Assembly: GCF_001411555.2 (NCBI RefSeq)
Contig: NC_049912.1
Location: 1,567,001-1,631,000 of the forward strand
DNA length: 64,000 nucleotides
Direction: 5' to 3'
From: Juglans regia
Taxonomy: Eukaryota; Streptophyta; Magnoliopsida; Fagales; Juglandaceae
The position numbers and the translations under genes were made by a program. A model generated the notes under the pieces. The model was given only the letters and a program-made list of their open reading frames with translations. It did no database searches and was not told the origin of the DNA. Shown piece by piece: positions 10,901-22,287 of the stretch. Within the stretch, counting starts at the first letter, position 1, and each line of letters opens with the position of its first letter.

Positions 10901-11985
10901 ATACACACCAGTGGAAGGAGGCTCTTGTGAATACCATTTTTAATGCTAAAGAAGCTGCTCTCATCAAAGTCATTCCAATTAGTGCTTGCAATAGGCCTAA
11001 TAAATTAATCTGGAGATGCACTTCTTCGAGAACATTTACAGTTAATAGTGCATATCACCTCAATGGGGAGATATAGGATCGGATGAAAGGACAGTCCTCA
11101 ACTTTACAGACTAAGCAAGAAGATTGGACCAAACTTTGGCATCTGCAGGTTCCTAATGCTTGCAAAGTTTTTCTCTGGAAAGCATGTCTTGATGCTCTTC
11201 CTACGAGAGTCATACAGAAGGAATGTTGTTGGTAATCCCGATTGTGTCATCTGTAAGCAAAGGGTTGAGACAGTGGGGAATAACACACTATGGGAATGCC
11301 CTTCACCTAGTAATGTATGGGGGCTTTGAGCAAGAAGCATTCAGAAGAGTGGATCAAATAGTCAGACTTTTAAGGAGCAGTTAGAGAAGTTGTTGGCTAT
11401 TTTAACTCAGGAAGATATGGAAGAATTTGCAGTAGTGTGGTGGAAAATCTGGAAGAGGAGAAATGAGTTTATTTTTAAAGACATTTTCCAACATTCTCTA
11501 AAACTAGTTCAAAAGGCAAACCTCTTATTGGGCGAGATTAGACAACTTCCAATCTCTCATTGTAATAACACATCAGATCATAACATCTCTGTTGAGTGGA
11601 AAGCTCCTCCACGGGGTACTTTTAAATTGAATTGGGATGCAGTGGTAGACAAAACTCATTGTTTGGTAGGGATTGGTGCCATTGTTCGTGATTGGGAAGG
11701 AAATGTCAAAGCAACTCTGGGAATGCGAAAGACCCATTACCCTAACTCCTTTTTAGACGAAGCTGTAGCTAGCTGCTCTCCAGACATCTCTGTTTTGTCA
11801 AGATTTGAGTTTCAAAAATATCATCCTAGAAGGTGATGCTTTGCAAGTAGTTAAAGGCATTAACTGCAATGAAGAGATTAGAACCAGTGTTGGAATGATA
11901 CTGGCTGATGCACTCAGTTTTGAACAATTTTGATTCTTGGGTCAGTAGTTCATACTGGTAGGAATAACAATACACACAAAAATGA
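7973..11985 (+). pseudogene. LINE ORF2 (endonuclease, reverse transcriptase, RNase H), degenerate
   Basis: The ORF2 start ATG (7973) overlaps the ORF1 stop as ATGA. An endonuclease start follows (MNYLS, stop, NCRGFGNPRIVHELHQLV) with several nonsense codons. RT blocks lie at 9410-10064 (IALIPKTKSPSQVSEFRPIN; RGLGQGYPLSPYLF). The catalytic FADD box is changed to FVEIA plus a stop near 10060, so RT is inactive. A zinc-binding region (10980-11300; WRCTSSRTFTVNSAYHL, VFLWKACLDALPTR) and an RNase H-like domain (11590-11985; WKAPPRGTFKLNWDAVVD, later VHTGRNNNTH) complete the order. At least six frame changes or stops. Confidence 0.85.
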
Positions 11986-12462
11986 AAGAGATATATGTAT
12001 TTATTAATATTCATTTGAACTTTTTGGATAATATTAAATATTGCTCATAAATACTATAAATATCTTGTTTTTTTTTTCTTTTTAATTAACATGGATGCAC
12101 CAATATGGCAAGGCATGATAGATTTTTATATGAATATTTTTTTTCTATCTTAATATTTAAATATGTGTATTTAAATAGAATGATAAAAATAATAAATTAC
12201 ATATTGATTAGGTAGAGATATGTATGTGGTGTAAAGCTTGATTGTAGAATTTCTCTTTCTTATTTCATTCATTGGCTTGAAAATTACTATCTTTTTTATT
12301 GTTTTGTTTTGATTGTTAAGAGGCCGATTAATTTATAAAGAAAAAAGAAAAATTCAAGGTCAACATATTTAACCAAAGAAAATGTGCTTAATTATTTAAT
12401 TACTCAGTTTACTATGCAAGCATGTGCACTTATTTTATTTTATTTTGTCTTTACTGCATGGG

Positions 12463-12499
<37 letters not shown>

Positions 12500-13406
12500 T
12501 ATAACATGAATCGTTGATGATGAGGACGTAAATCCCCAGCGTAGAAGAATTCAAAAAAGAAAATGAAGATAAAGACAATCAAGAAATTGACATAAAGATA
12601 TTTGTACCAATTACAGGTTACAAATCCATATGGGTTTTTCAAATAAATCTTTTTTCTTTTCCAGACTTTTGACCAAGATATGATCTACCCGGCCATTCGA
12701 TGACCATGCATGCATGCATGCATGTTGACTGATATTTATTTGGCTGATATGGACTCATTTAATAATTTATATTTAGGGAATATTTTTTTATACCTAATAA
12801 TTATATATGATGGTCCAGCTCATTTGATTGCAACAAGTAGCATGCATTCATCATCACCAGCGTACTCATGTGCTTTCTAACGATATCATACATGTATATA
12901 TAGATCATTTCCTTATCCGGAGTATAATGATCAAGACGAAGGCAATAATGATACCGATAGGGTACGTAAACATACCATGCATGTTCTATTATAAGTACAT
13001 CAATTCTAATTAATATAAAAATTTCAAAATGGCCGTTGTTGATGTAATTTTTCGGCAGGATTGAAGGTTAACAAAATGGTCGAATTAATGACCCTCGATA
13101 ATGGTTTGATGTTGATTATATGATAGTACTTGAATACTCATCCATGAAGTAAATAAGAAATAAAACACATCAAATCTCAACAAAGAAAGATTTATATGGT
13201 TTGGCATAAAAACATACATTTGAGGGCGAAATCCATTTTGCTTAGTAATTTGATAGTTTTTCATGACTTCACGTATCTCTTAATATAATGGAAAAATAAG
13301 TTGGGAAGAGGTTGAAGAAAATGTATGTGTGAGAGTCCCATGAGTGTAGAGGTGTAATAATATAATAAGTGTAAATATTATATAATCGAATAATTTTAGT
13401 TGAAAT

Positions 13407-13498
13407 TAAGCCTTTATACCATACATCATCCACACAGTATAGTTTGAGTCTTACAAATCAAATTATATTATATGAATGGTGTGTGATGTAAAGGCCTT
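13407..13498. mobile_element. Small foldback (MITE-like) element
   Basis: Left edge AAGCCTTTATACCATACATC and the reverse complement of the right edge, AAGGCCTTTACATCACACAC, are similar over about 25 bp; about 92 bp in all. No secure target duplication. Confidence 0.4.
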
Positions 13499-13679
13499 CA
13501 AATAACACTATTTAATATATAAAGATTGCTGATAAGGCTGGCTAGCACTATGAATGTACATGATAAGGCATAATTGATATACAAAAGAATGTACACAAAT
13601 TAGCTAGAGGTTTTTCCCGAGGCCAATCCAAACCGATGCAAGATCTCCATAATTGATACATGACAGTTAAAACAAGAGT

Positions 13680-13850
13680 AATGGTACTCATCATTTCGAT
13701 TATCATTATCCTTTCATTATCTTATAATTTGGTATTAGATGATTGAAAATTATTTATTATATTTCACTTGTGAATCTATCATCTAATGAGATATCATGAA
13801 ATGATAAGAAAATAGATGATGAATAAAATTTTTCATTCTTAGGTACAAGA
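13680..13850. mobile_element. AT-rich foldback (MITE-like) element
   Basis: TTTCATTATCTTATAATTTG followed by GTATTAGATGAT on the left is mirrored by ATCATCTAATGAGATATCAT and GAAATGATAAGAAA on the right, so the segment can fold on itself with arms of about 60 bp. Boundaries approximate. Confidence 0.4.
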
Positions 13851-14084
13851 AGCCCAAATGCTAGTACTAACCCTAATAATACTTGGTTATAACCCATCAA
13901 AATAAACACCCTCTACTATAATTTGCAAATAATATTTTTTTTCAAACAGCAAGCAGAGTAAGATACCAAAATAATAACAACATATCCGTCACAATAAGGT
14001 GAGATGCGTACATTGCGTACCGTCGGCTCTACCCTAAACAAATATCTAAATAAGCAAACACTCGGGAATTGTGATATAGTGTAA

Positions 14085-14156
14085 TCCGTTGTCGTCCAGC
14101 GGTTAGGATATCTGGCTTTCACCCAGGAGACCCGGGTTCGATTCCCGGCAACGGAA
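14085..14156 (+). tRNA. tRNA-Glu (anticodon UUC)
   Basis: A 72-nt cloverleaf: acceptor stem TCCGTTG (14085-14091) pairs with CAACGGA (14149-14155), discriminator A at 14156. A-box-like GTCCAGCGGTTAGGAT in the D arm, anticodon loop CTTTCAC between CTGG and CCAG giving anticodon TTC (decodes GAA), B box GGTTCGATTCC in the T arm. No intron. A six-T Pol III stop follows at once. Complete and apparently functional. Confidence 0.95.
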
Positions 14157-14161
14157 TAGGG

Positions 14162-14167
14162 TTTTTT
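14162..14167 (+). terminator. RNA polymerase III terminator of tRNA-Glu
   Basis: Run of six T five bases after the tRNA 3' end, the usual Pol III stop signal. Confidence 0.85.
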
Positions 14168-14305
14168 GGTTGCACCCTTTTTATATTTTACACCCAAGAG
14201 AAGAGGGATGCAATGAAGAGTGTCCGAAAACAACCTTAAAGGTGCAAAGCATAGGGAATGCTAGTTATATTATTTACCCTGAAAGACAAAATACATAACA
14301 ACTCA

Positions 14306-14460
14306 AGGCTGAGTTTAGTTTATTTGTGACTAATAATATTTTGTGAGTCCCGTTGAGACGAGTTTAATTTTTTTAAGTTGAGATGTGTTTAACTTTTTAG
14401 ATTAAAATGTATGAAGTAAGTTGAGATGAGTTTGAATTTGGTTTGACAACCAAACACAAA
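14306..14460. mobile_element. Tourist-like MITE, diverged copy
   Basis: GGCTGAGTTTAGTTTATTTG at the left and the reverse complement of the right edge (TTTGTGTTTGGTTGTC) resemble the ends of the elements at 33104 and 55380. The interior shares TTGAGATGAGTTT motifs with that family. No clean TSD. Confidence 0.45.
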
Positions 14461-14696
14461 TTAGTCTTTATTTCTAGGCTGCAAAGCACACATCTGAAAT
14501 CCAGAAAGGTCAAACCAAGTCCAAAAGCAACCTCATAATTATCCTTCTATTGAATGAACGCAGTGGAGAAACAGAAGCCTTCACATTCTTGACATACAAT
14601 ATCCAGAGTGATGAAAATTAATAACTACAGCCATTCACTCAGAAGCTAAGAAAGAGATGCAAAGTCAAACAAAATACCAGACAAAAATATCTATAT

Positions 14697-14731
<35 letters not shown>

Positions 14732-14882
14732 AGAGATTTCCTTTTCCTTTCTTGTATTTTCAATTTGCCCTGTTTGTGGGCCGTGCAAAAAGATCCAACA
14801 AACAAAACACTGAAAGCTAAACTAAACCTATAAGCAAAACTTCCGTTCCCTTGGGCTTTCACAAGAACGGTAATGGTGAGAC
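14461..14882. other. 3' flank of the SWIB gene with (GA)n microsatellite
   Basis: Probable 3' UTR and flank of the minus-strand gene that ends at 14883. Holds a (GA)n run of about 30 bp at 14699-14728. No other feature seen. Confidence 0.5.
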
Positions 14883-17800
14883 TCACTGTTCTGTCTTCAT
14901 GAAGTGAGAAGCTAGGAGTTTTGAAACTGTGAAGCCAATAAAGGAGTCAACGTCAAACAGTTCTTTCAGCTTCTCATCACATATTATTCTCCTCTTGTCA
15001 GATGGGTCCTTCATGAACAAGTAAAGAACACGGACTCAGTGACTCTTCAATCACAAATTTGCAAAGAAAGAGGCGATAATAAGCAAAAACTGACACTAAA
15101 GCATCACCATAACAATTTGCAGCAATTTATAATGAGAAAAGTAGACTCCAAAACCCTAATCAAGAATTTTACACGGTGAAAGTAATAGTTCAGTATCCCA
15201 GGGTACCAAATATATGAGATACAGTAATCATAGTGTTCCATCAAGGCAAGAAACAACATACCTGGAGGTTGTTTTGTTTTATGTACTCCCATATTCTCTT
15301 TATGACATCACCCCGTGATAATGCACTTTCCCCAGTTCCAAGGAACTTCACCAAGGTATCCGAAAGTTGAAGAGGCGCAAGAAAACCTGATTTACCTCCC
15401 TTCAGCCTTTTTTCTTTCCTTTTTGGCTCATCTGGATCTGAAATGGAGATCTAGATAAGGTCCATAAAAAGAATTCCTTAATGAGACAAGTAACTGGCTA
15501 GTATATGTTGTTCAGAGAAAAATAATTAGATAATCCAAATACATTGTTGGAAATGAATCTAGTAAAATTCACAAGTGCTACAAAGCCCAGCGGAGCTGAG
15601 CACCAAGCGGAAACTGAACTATTCTTTCACCTTTAGTGTAAATATTCTCAGTGAAAGCAAAGCTTGTACCAAATAGACTACTGCAGCACCAAAAAATATT
15701 AGTCTAATACATATTTATATGTGTTGCAACTTAAAGGTGAAATACAAGTGAAAGTATGAAGTTGAGCTAAGCCGAAGATATGTTGCCATCAGCAACAATC
15801 AGCATGCACTTGGCGAGGAGAAGGCCACTGGCACACCAAGTATCAATGCAAAACAACATTTACAACAACACATCATAATGTCATCAAGAACACTGAATTA
15901 ATTTATCCCACCTTCTTCTCTTTCTTGCTTCGGCTGCCTGTCCTTCTGCATTGACTTGACCGGCACAACTATATCAAACAAAGAAAGCATAAGTAATGTT
16001 TGAAGAGTTATATAAAAGGCAGAAACTAGAAGGGAGAGGATAGTTTGAGTCAGCACTAGATAGAACAAAGCAGTGTAATGGTCCTGAAGTTAATAAATAT
16101 TCTTTCTTATTCAATAAGACATCATGGGATCATCGCAGCTGTTAATTTCATACTCCTTCTCAAAGAAGGAACACAATGACAATTGAACAGGAAATATTCT
16201 ATTCAACATTGAACATGTACAGATCCAAAGTCTCAAATAACGCCACTTATATTTGAAAAAAATTAAGAATAATAACAGGGTTAGAGCATACCATCATCTG
16301 AGTCCAATGGCCAGATATGCTTTGATAAGGCCTTATTCATTTGGAACATGTTAATGGATTTAACACTAAAAAGGGCACGCAGTGGTTCATCACAATTGAT
16401 ATTCCGCCGATTATTAGGATCTTGCAAATTGTTCTCTCTAATATAGGCCCACAGTTGCTTGACGACCTAGAACCAAGATAACAAAGAGATGATTTTACAA
16501 TAATGAAAATTCCCACCAGATTAACTAATGAAAAATTGAAGATATCTTCTCCACATATTTCTGAATATACCTCAGTCCTTGCCATTTCAGACTCCCCAAG
16601 GAATTCCTGAAGTTGAGGCGAAAGGCTACATAATTTGCTAAAACCACCCCCCCTCTTCTTTACCTCATTTTTATGCTTGATTGACCTGAATTTTTAAGAA
16701 AAGCCAACAATCAGCTTTACAATAAGGTGAAATTTCAGTTAAACAACTCTATCAGCCCTTAAATCATAAATGACAATGTAGTATAAATAAATTCAAGGTA
16801 AATAAGGGGACATTTTATTGAAAAATACATTAACAGGGACAATTCTAAAATTAATAAATCAACAATTTGTTTTAGAAAATACAGCACAAGGTTAACCCAA
16901 AAATGCAGGATTTAAGTTTGTGGACAAGATTTCATAAAGGTGTCCTTTTTTCCCCCTTTTTGCTCTTCTTGGTAAAGACTACATACAGTCTTCCCATAGT
17001 GCAATCGACTTCATTCATAACCTCTAAAAGAAAGTAACATATTTTTTTACTCTCTCAGTGACAAGCGGAGAAAGAATAAATCTTACATAGCATTCATAAC
17101 TTCTAAAAGAAAGTAACATATTTTTTTACTCTCTCATTGACGAGCGGAGAAAGAATAAATCTTACATAGTTAAGATGGTTTATGGAAGCAAATTCAGAAA
17201 ATACGTCATTAGTAATGCAAAGGTCCCCCTCCCCACCTTACAAAAAAGAAAAAATTACTCCACTTTGGAGGGATCAACACAGGGAAATGGTCTTAAGGTA
17301 AATATTACAAAAATTACTTCCAAATGAAGATTCAGTTCCCAGTGAATTTCAAGTGGAATCTTACAAAAATCAAGCATACGAAAAGCATGATGGGTGGGTG
17401 ATTTCACTGTATGACATAAATTTTGGACACCAAAGCCAAAAGAACTTTAACCACATGCAACTGGTAAATATTGAAGGCAATGGATTTTCTTCCAATAAAT
17501 TGGATATTTTTTCCCTAGACAAGTAAAGAATGCAAAGAAGGGAACTGTTTCGGCTTGCACTTCGGATCAATGGATGAATTCACCATTTTGGACTCATCGC
17601 GAGAAATTTTCTTTTATAAAGCTTAGGAACGAATGTTGCAATAACTTGCAACCATAAATATTGAATAACCCAAACACTGAGAAAGGTAAAAAAAAAGGAC
17701 CTTTATTTCAATCGAATAAGTTCTGAGAAATAATTTCTTGAGATAATAAGGTAAACGAGGACATAACTTCGTGTGTATGAATCTTCAATATAGAAAGAAA

Positions 17801-18248
17801 ATAAAAGATTAATTCCGTAAAAAGACTGGCTCCGATTGCAAATGCAGAATCAAACGTAACCGTAAATTTTATATATGTGAAAATAACTGCAAGAAAAAAC
17901 TGACCGTCTTTTGCCCTTCCCATTATTCGTTTGTTGAACTTCTTCTTCATCGTCCTCATCCTTCGAACCAGAACCGTCGGTTTCTTCCGATTTAGCATTC
18001 TCGGTCCGGTCGTCTGTTCCTCCTTCGTCAACTTCAGCTTCAGCGTCTTCTGCAGCCTCCTCAGTTTTCTCATGCAGGCTCTGCAAGAACACGTCCACCT
18101 GTTCCCTTATAAACGCCTTCTTGTCCGTCAAATCCACTCCAAAATCTGCCTCGAGCCTTCGGCGTACGGTGGCGGTGGTCGTCGTGTTCAGGTCGGAGCT
18201 CTGGAGAAACTCCCGGAGCCGCAAAATAAGCTCCGAGTCCGATACCAT
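14883..18248 (-). CDS. DEK-C plus tandem SWIB/MDM2 domain protein (UAF30/spp27-like)
   Basis: Six exons on the minus strand: 18248-17905, 16685-16571, 16466-16292, 15968-15912, 15437-15262, 15008-14883; phases agree throughout and give 330 residues. Exon 1 has a DEK C-terminal domain (about residues 5-60: SELILRLREFLQSSDL, VRRRLEADFGVDL) and an acidic Glu/Asp/Ser linker. Exons 2-3 code for SWIB domain 1 (KKRGGGFSKLCSLSPQLQEF ... KALSKHIWPLDSDD); exons 5-6 for SWIB domain 2 (GFLAPLQLSDTLVKFLGTGE ... VSKLLASHFMKTEQ-stop). This order is known from plant homologues of yeast UAF30, which is linked to Pol I initiation; SWIB proteins also occur in chromatin remodellers. A nuclear role is inferred. 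The start ATG is the first of the frame, with a short GC-richer 5' flank. Confidence 0.92.
17012..17169. repeat. 79-bp tandem duplication in intron 1 of the SWIB gene
   Basis: Two adjacent 79-bp units (17012-17090 and 17091-17169) starting CATTCATAAC and ending CTTACATAG, differing at about three bases. A local recent duplication in the intron. Confidence 0.9.
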
Positions 18249-18487
18249 TTTCCTGGGTTTCGGGCTGGCTTTGGGTCTCGGTCTCGGTCTCGGTGAGCCT
18301 CTGTCAGATAGCCGCTGGGAAGAGATTCCGAAAAGGGAACAAAATGGGGGAATTTGGGGCGTGGAGGATGGAAGGACAAACGTGGAATTAACCGAAAAGA
18401 TTCTGTCTCCCTGTCTCTTTCCGAAGTAAGTTTCTCGTTTCTCGTTACCATGAGAAGTAAGTGGGGCCTAGTCGACAGTACTCGTGC
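18249..18487 (-). promoter_or_regulatory. Short 5' flank/promoter of the SWIB gene, bounded by a retrotransposon
   Basis: Only 239 bp separate the start codon from the edge of the Ty3/gypsy LTR at 18488. The flank is GC-richer, with a CTCGGTCTCGGTCTCGGT run near 18276. A core promoter is inferred from position; no TATA box is clear. Confidence 0.45.
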
Positions 18488-21400
18488 TGTAACGTTCTTG
18501 ATAACCAGAACACTGCTGAACTGCATCATCTGAACACTAAACTTCATGAATTGAAAGAATAATTAAGGAAGAATGCAAAAAGCACAACAAGAGTGATCAA
18601 ACGCAAGATTTTATTGATGAATCTTGACAGAAAATTTTTGAAGAATTCCCAGCCTCTCAAGACTCAAATTTCAATGATCAAAGATGGAAGTCTACACAAG
18701 CCATGTAATTGCTTTTATAATTGCAGACCATGAATGTAACACTCGGGCCCAACATGAAACTCGTGCTTGAATTTTTTTATTTATTTTCATATATAGATGA
18801 AAAGTTCACTTGGGTTTTTTGAGTAAATGTGGGTTTCGGCTACTGACTAATTTATTTACAAAGATCCGACTCATGTTTTGTTTTTAAAATGTTTGTTATC
18901 AACTTCAAACGGATTAGGGTTACCACTCTAGAGTCTATTTTCTCTTTAAAATTCTTAAGTCCACGTATTTTATATTATTATATATACATATATATATATA
19001 TAGATTATTCAACCTTGTGCATTATGGTGGATCCTTTTTATTTTCAAATCCAAGTTAATTTCTAGTTGCTCTTAACCATACATGCACGTTATTTTCTTTC
19101 CCTCCCCATGTTCAGTAATGTAGCTAACGCCCATCAAGTGGCAACAGCAGCAACCGCTACCCTCCATGCACCTAAGTTTCGCAGCAAGCATACAACCAGT
19201 GCTCATCTCGCAGCAATAAACCGAATGGGAAAATGCCCACATACAAGCATATCTCTATATCTATGGTCGCGCCTTCCTCCACGTTCAAAAAATAAAAACC
19301 TGAACCCTACACATTTGTGCAGATTTACCTCCAATTGTTTCCATCCACGATGCTCCATTTGAACCTCTCATAACTGCACACTCTCTCTCGCGTTGCAACT
19401 ATTCTTCGCAGGTGCTCTCTTTACTTTCATCCACATTCGGTGACAATTGCTCGCTCTCCTCAAATTACACTCATCCGTTCCTCTCCCTCACAAGACCGGT
19501 TCTCTGGCACGACATCACCTAGCCCCATTGATTGGTTTCCTTCCTGCCTCCCAACCTCCTCCATATCGATAGCCTTCTGTTTCTCACCTCTTAGGCGTTA
19601 ACCACCGTGCCTCACTATCCCTAGAGCAAGAAAATCCCTCTATTGTCCCCTAGTTTTCAGCCTCGTTACATGACGAAAGTCATCGCAAGTAGCCATCACC
19701 AACGTGGTTCTGCAACACTTAAGTCAGGAGCAGCCTTGTGCAATAAAAGAAAAAATGCTTCAAGTAGACAATGTCATTCTTGCAACCACACGTCGCTGTC
19801 AAGCCGTAGCTTTGCACCAGCATTCAAGCGAAGGATCGCCGCCTCACGCCTCTCACAAACAGTCTTCCAGTGCACGCACCGTCGCATGCGGGCCTCCTCC
19901 TCCTCTTCCTCCTCTGTTTTTCTATACCGAAACAGAGCAACGTCACCCCAAACTTGAGAGCAAGCTATCGCACGTCTCCTCCTCTGCAAACCACCTTCCA
20001 CCTCCAGACCATGCAGGACGCACTAGTTGCAGCCAGTCGCGCCTAGTTGCAGCACCGTAGGACAGCCCCCACGGCCCAACCTCTTCGTGACCTCAAACGA
20101 GAACCAACCCCATGCACACATCACCCCCGCACGATCACCCACCACCCTCAGGCAACTTCATAGGCAGCAGATGACGTCGGAGGACAAGCCTCCACCTTCG
20201 GACGCTGCCCTGGGTGACCCCTATCTGTAGCTCCCCGTCGTGCTTGGTGCGTTAGTCCTCCCTCTCACCATCATCTCTCTCTCTCTCTCTCTCTCACATC
20301 TATGCTAAGCTTCCAGCTCCGTCCGTGTCTCTGCCACCTCGCAGTTGCCCCCACGGTGAGCCTCTATTGCACGACCTAGGTCTAGGTATACTTCCCTACA
20401 AACAAAGAAAAACATGACTTATGGGTTTTTACGTAAAACTCTAGAAAGATTAGTTGTTAGTACAATTTTGTCCCTTGAATTACAACGTGTATTTTTATGT
20501 TATTTGTAACCATGAGTCTGTTTACAGGAATCAATATAATATTTTTTTTAAGTGGGTCTAATACCACTTTATACTAGTACCAAAAATTTGGAGGAAGTAT
20601 TGATATTTTAGGGTTTAGTGAATTTTAGATATTTAGGTAAAATAGGCTATTTTGGTATTAGAGAATCGAAATATGTGTTTGACCAATTTATGGAAATTAC
20701 GTGAGATTTTTATAGGTGACGATTGATTTTGGTTTAGCACTGTTGAGAAAATTTTCTAAAAAACTAATAAGTCTAGATAAGCGGGGTTTTTATGCTAGGC
20801 TTTACACGAATTGTTTAGATTGATGTTGACTTTCTGAAAATTTTGAATGTTTTGTTATGAAATGAGAATTTAGGAAAAAAATCATTAGTCATTTATTTGC
20901 ATCACTCATGAAATCTATATGAAAGAGGCAAAATGTTTTCTGTATGCATTGTATAGACATGAGCTTTATTTTGTCATGATGTCTCTGAAATGTGAAAATG
21001 AGCAATATTAAAAATCTGAAAATTTGTGCAATGATTAGAAAGATGTTCTAACTTTTGTTTTCAATATGTGAGAATGATCTAAATATGTTTTGATACTTTG
21101 TTTTGTTTTGATATGGCATCTGAAAACCTTTGGCATGGTGTACTGGTTTTGTATCTGACTCTGTCTCTGCTCTGCTTTGTTATGCTTTGCTCTGCTCTGT
21201 TTGGGTTGGTACCAACTTCTTTGTCTCTAAGTGCACCCACTTTGGACACAAAGTGGTTTTATGTGGTCTTTCCTGTGTGCACACTCGGGGCTCCGAGGAG
21301 AATAAGGGAAAGATCTCACCTCTGTCTTTGCCTGATTTGGCCATCGAGAATAGCACAACCCTACCACGGGGTAAAATATGGTCTCTGCTCTATGAGATGC

Positions 21401-22249
21401 TCTGTTTTGATGTAATAATGATACTTAAGTTATGTTATACCAAAGTACTCTGGGTTTTATGTGTCTTAAAATTATTGTTCTGTTACGTTTGAAAACATGT
21501 TTTGTTCTACATGATAACTCTGGAAAATATTTTGTTCTACATACTATACATTGTAAATGCTTATATTTGCACACTAGTATATGTTATCTACTTACTGAGT
21601 TGTTGATAACTCACTCCTTATCTCCACAAATATTTTTCAGATGATTTTGATATTTTAGTTGAGAATCAAGATTATGGAGTATAGATGAGATGATTTTTAA
21701 TCATAGTGGATTAATCATAAAAGGTTTCTTTGAGTATTGCCGCTTTTGTTAAGAAATCTTGTCACATTCTGATGACTTGGTAATTTGAGAGGTTGATTAT
21801 ATTGAGGAAAGTAGTCTAAAACAAAATGTTTTATATGATATTGACATTTTGGATTTTATGAATATATTATTAGAATGTGAGTTTAAGTGACAAGGAGTAA
21901 CTCTTCGACCCCTGCGGGACTTGGGCGTTACAATAAATGAATCTTAAAGCGCAAAACTAAAAATATGAAACACAACTTATACACCTAACAAGCCAAACAC
22001 ATCGTTTAACTAAACTCCTCAAAATAGAAACACACTAAACAACACTTACAAATAACAACTTATCAATTAACAAAACCATTTGCTACAAGTCGCATACTAC
22101 TCAAAACTCCATGTTTCATTAATTTGACAGTTAAAGCCGTTATCCTTCTTCAATCTCATTCTATTCAATTTTTGTTACCAGTTCCATCCCATCACAACAT
22201 CACAGCCCTTCTCCCCTTTTCAAGAACCTTCCCCCAAGCACCCGTGACA
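18488..22249 (-). repeat. 3' LTR of the Ty3/gypsy element, split by an insertion
   Basis: The LTR halves 18488-18734 (247 bp) and 21937-22249 (313 bp) sum to 560 bp, the length of the intact 5' LTR. The join falls at ATGAAT, present on both sides of the inserted DNA. Confidence 0.9.
18735..21932 (+). mobile_element. Large putative solo LTR nested in the 3' LTR of the gypsy element
   Basis: The insert begins TGTAACACTCGGGCCC and ends GACTTGGGCGTTACA, an imperfect TGTAAC...GTTACA inverted terminus like those of some large plant LTRs. The 3.2-kb interior has no retroelement protein domain, a GC-rich 19060-20380 part, a (CT)n run at 20274-20294 and a TA-rich remainder. Flanks carry ATGAA at 18730-18734 and at 21937-21941, the latter offset by four bases (ATAA), so the 5-bp duplication is imperfectly placed. 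ORFs inside are not gene-like. Confidence 0.6.
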
Positions 22250-22287
22250 ATCTCTACATTTTCATGCCCCCAATGCACCCGTGACAA

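Larger units (their letters stand above)
7098..11985 (+). mobile_element. L1-type LINE (non-LTR retrotransposon), 5' truncated and dead
   Basis: Plus-strand remains of both LINE ORFs in the right order: CCHC zinc-knuckle ORF1, endonuclease, reverse transcriptase, RT zinc-binding region and RNase H. Many stops and frameshifts. The 5' end is missing: sequence starts mid-ORF1, four bases after the CACTA-like terminus at 7093. No clear poly-A tail or target duplication was found at the 3' side. Confidence 0.85.
11986..14084. other. Intergenic DNA before tRNA-Glu
   Basis: AT-rich, with a (TA)n run at about 12470-12496, four CATG-type repeats at 12703-12724 and the two small foldback elements listed separately. 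No protein-coding exon recognised. Confidence 0.5.

Noticed and set aside
13916..14233. 105-codon minus-strand frame across the tRNA
   Set aside because: The middle is the reverse complement of tRNA-Glu; not a protein gene.
19643..20230. Several overlapping frames of about 70-120 codons in the GC-rich part of the solo LTR
   Set aside because: No domain, open in competing frames, inside a non-coding LTR-like insertion.
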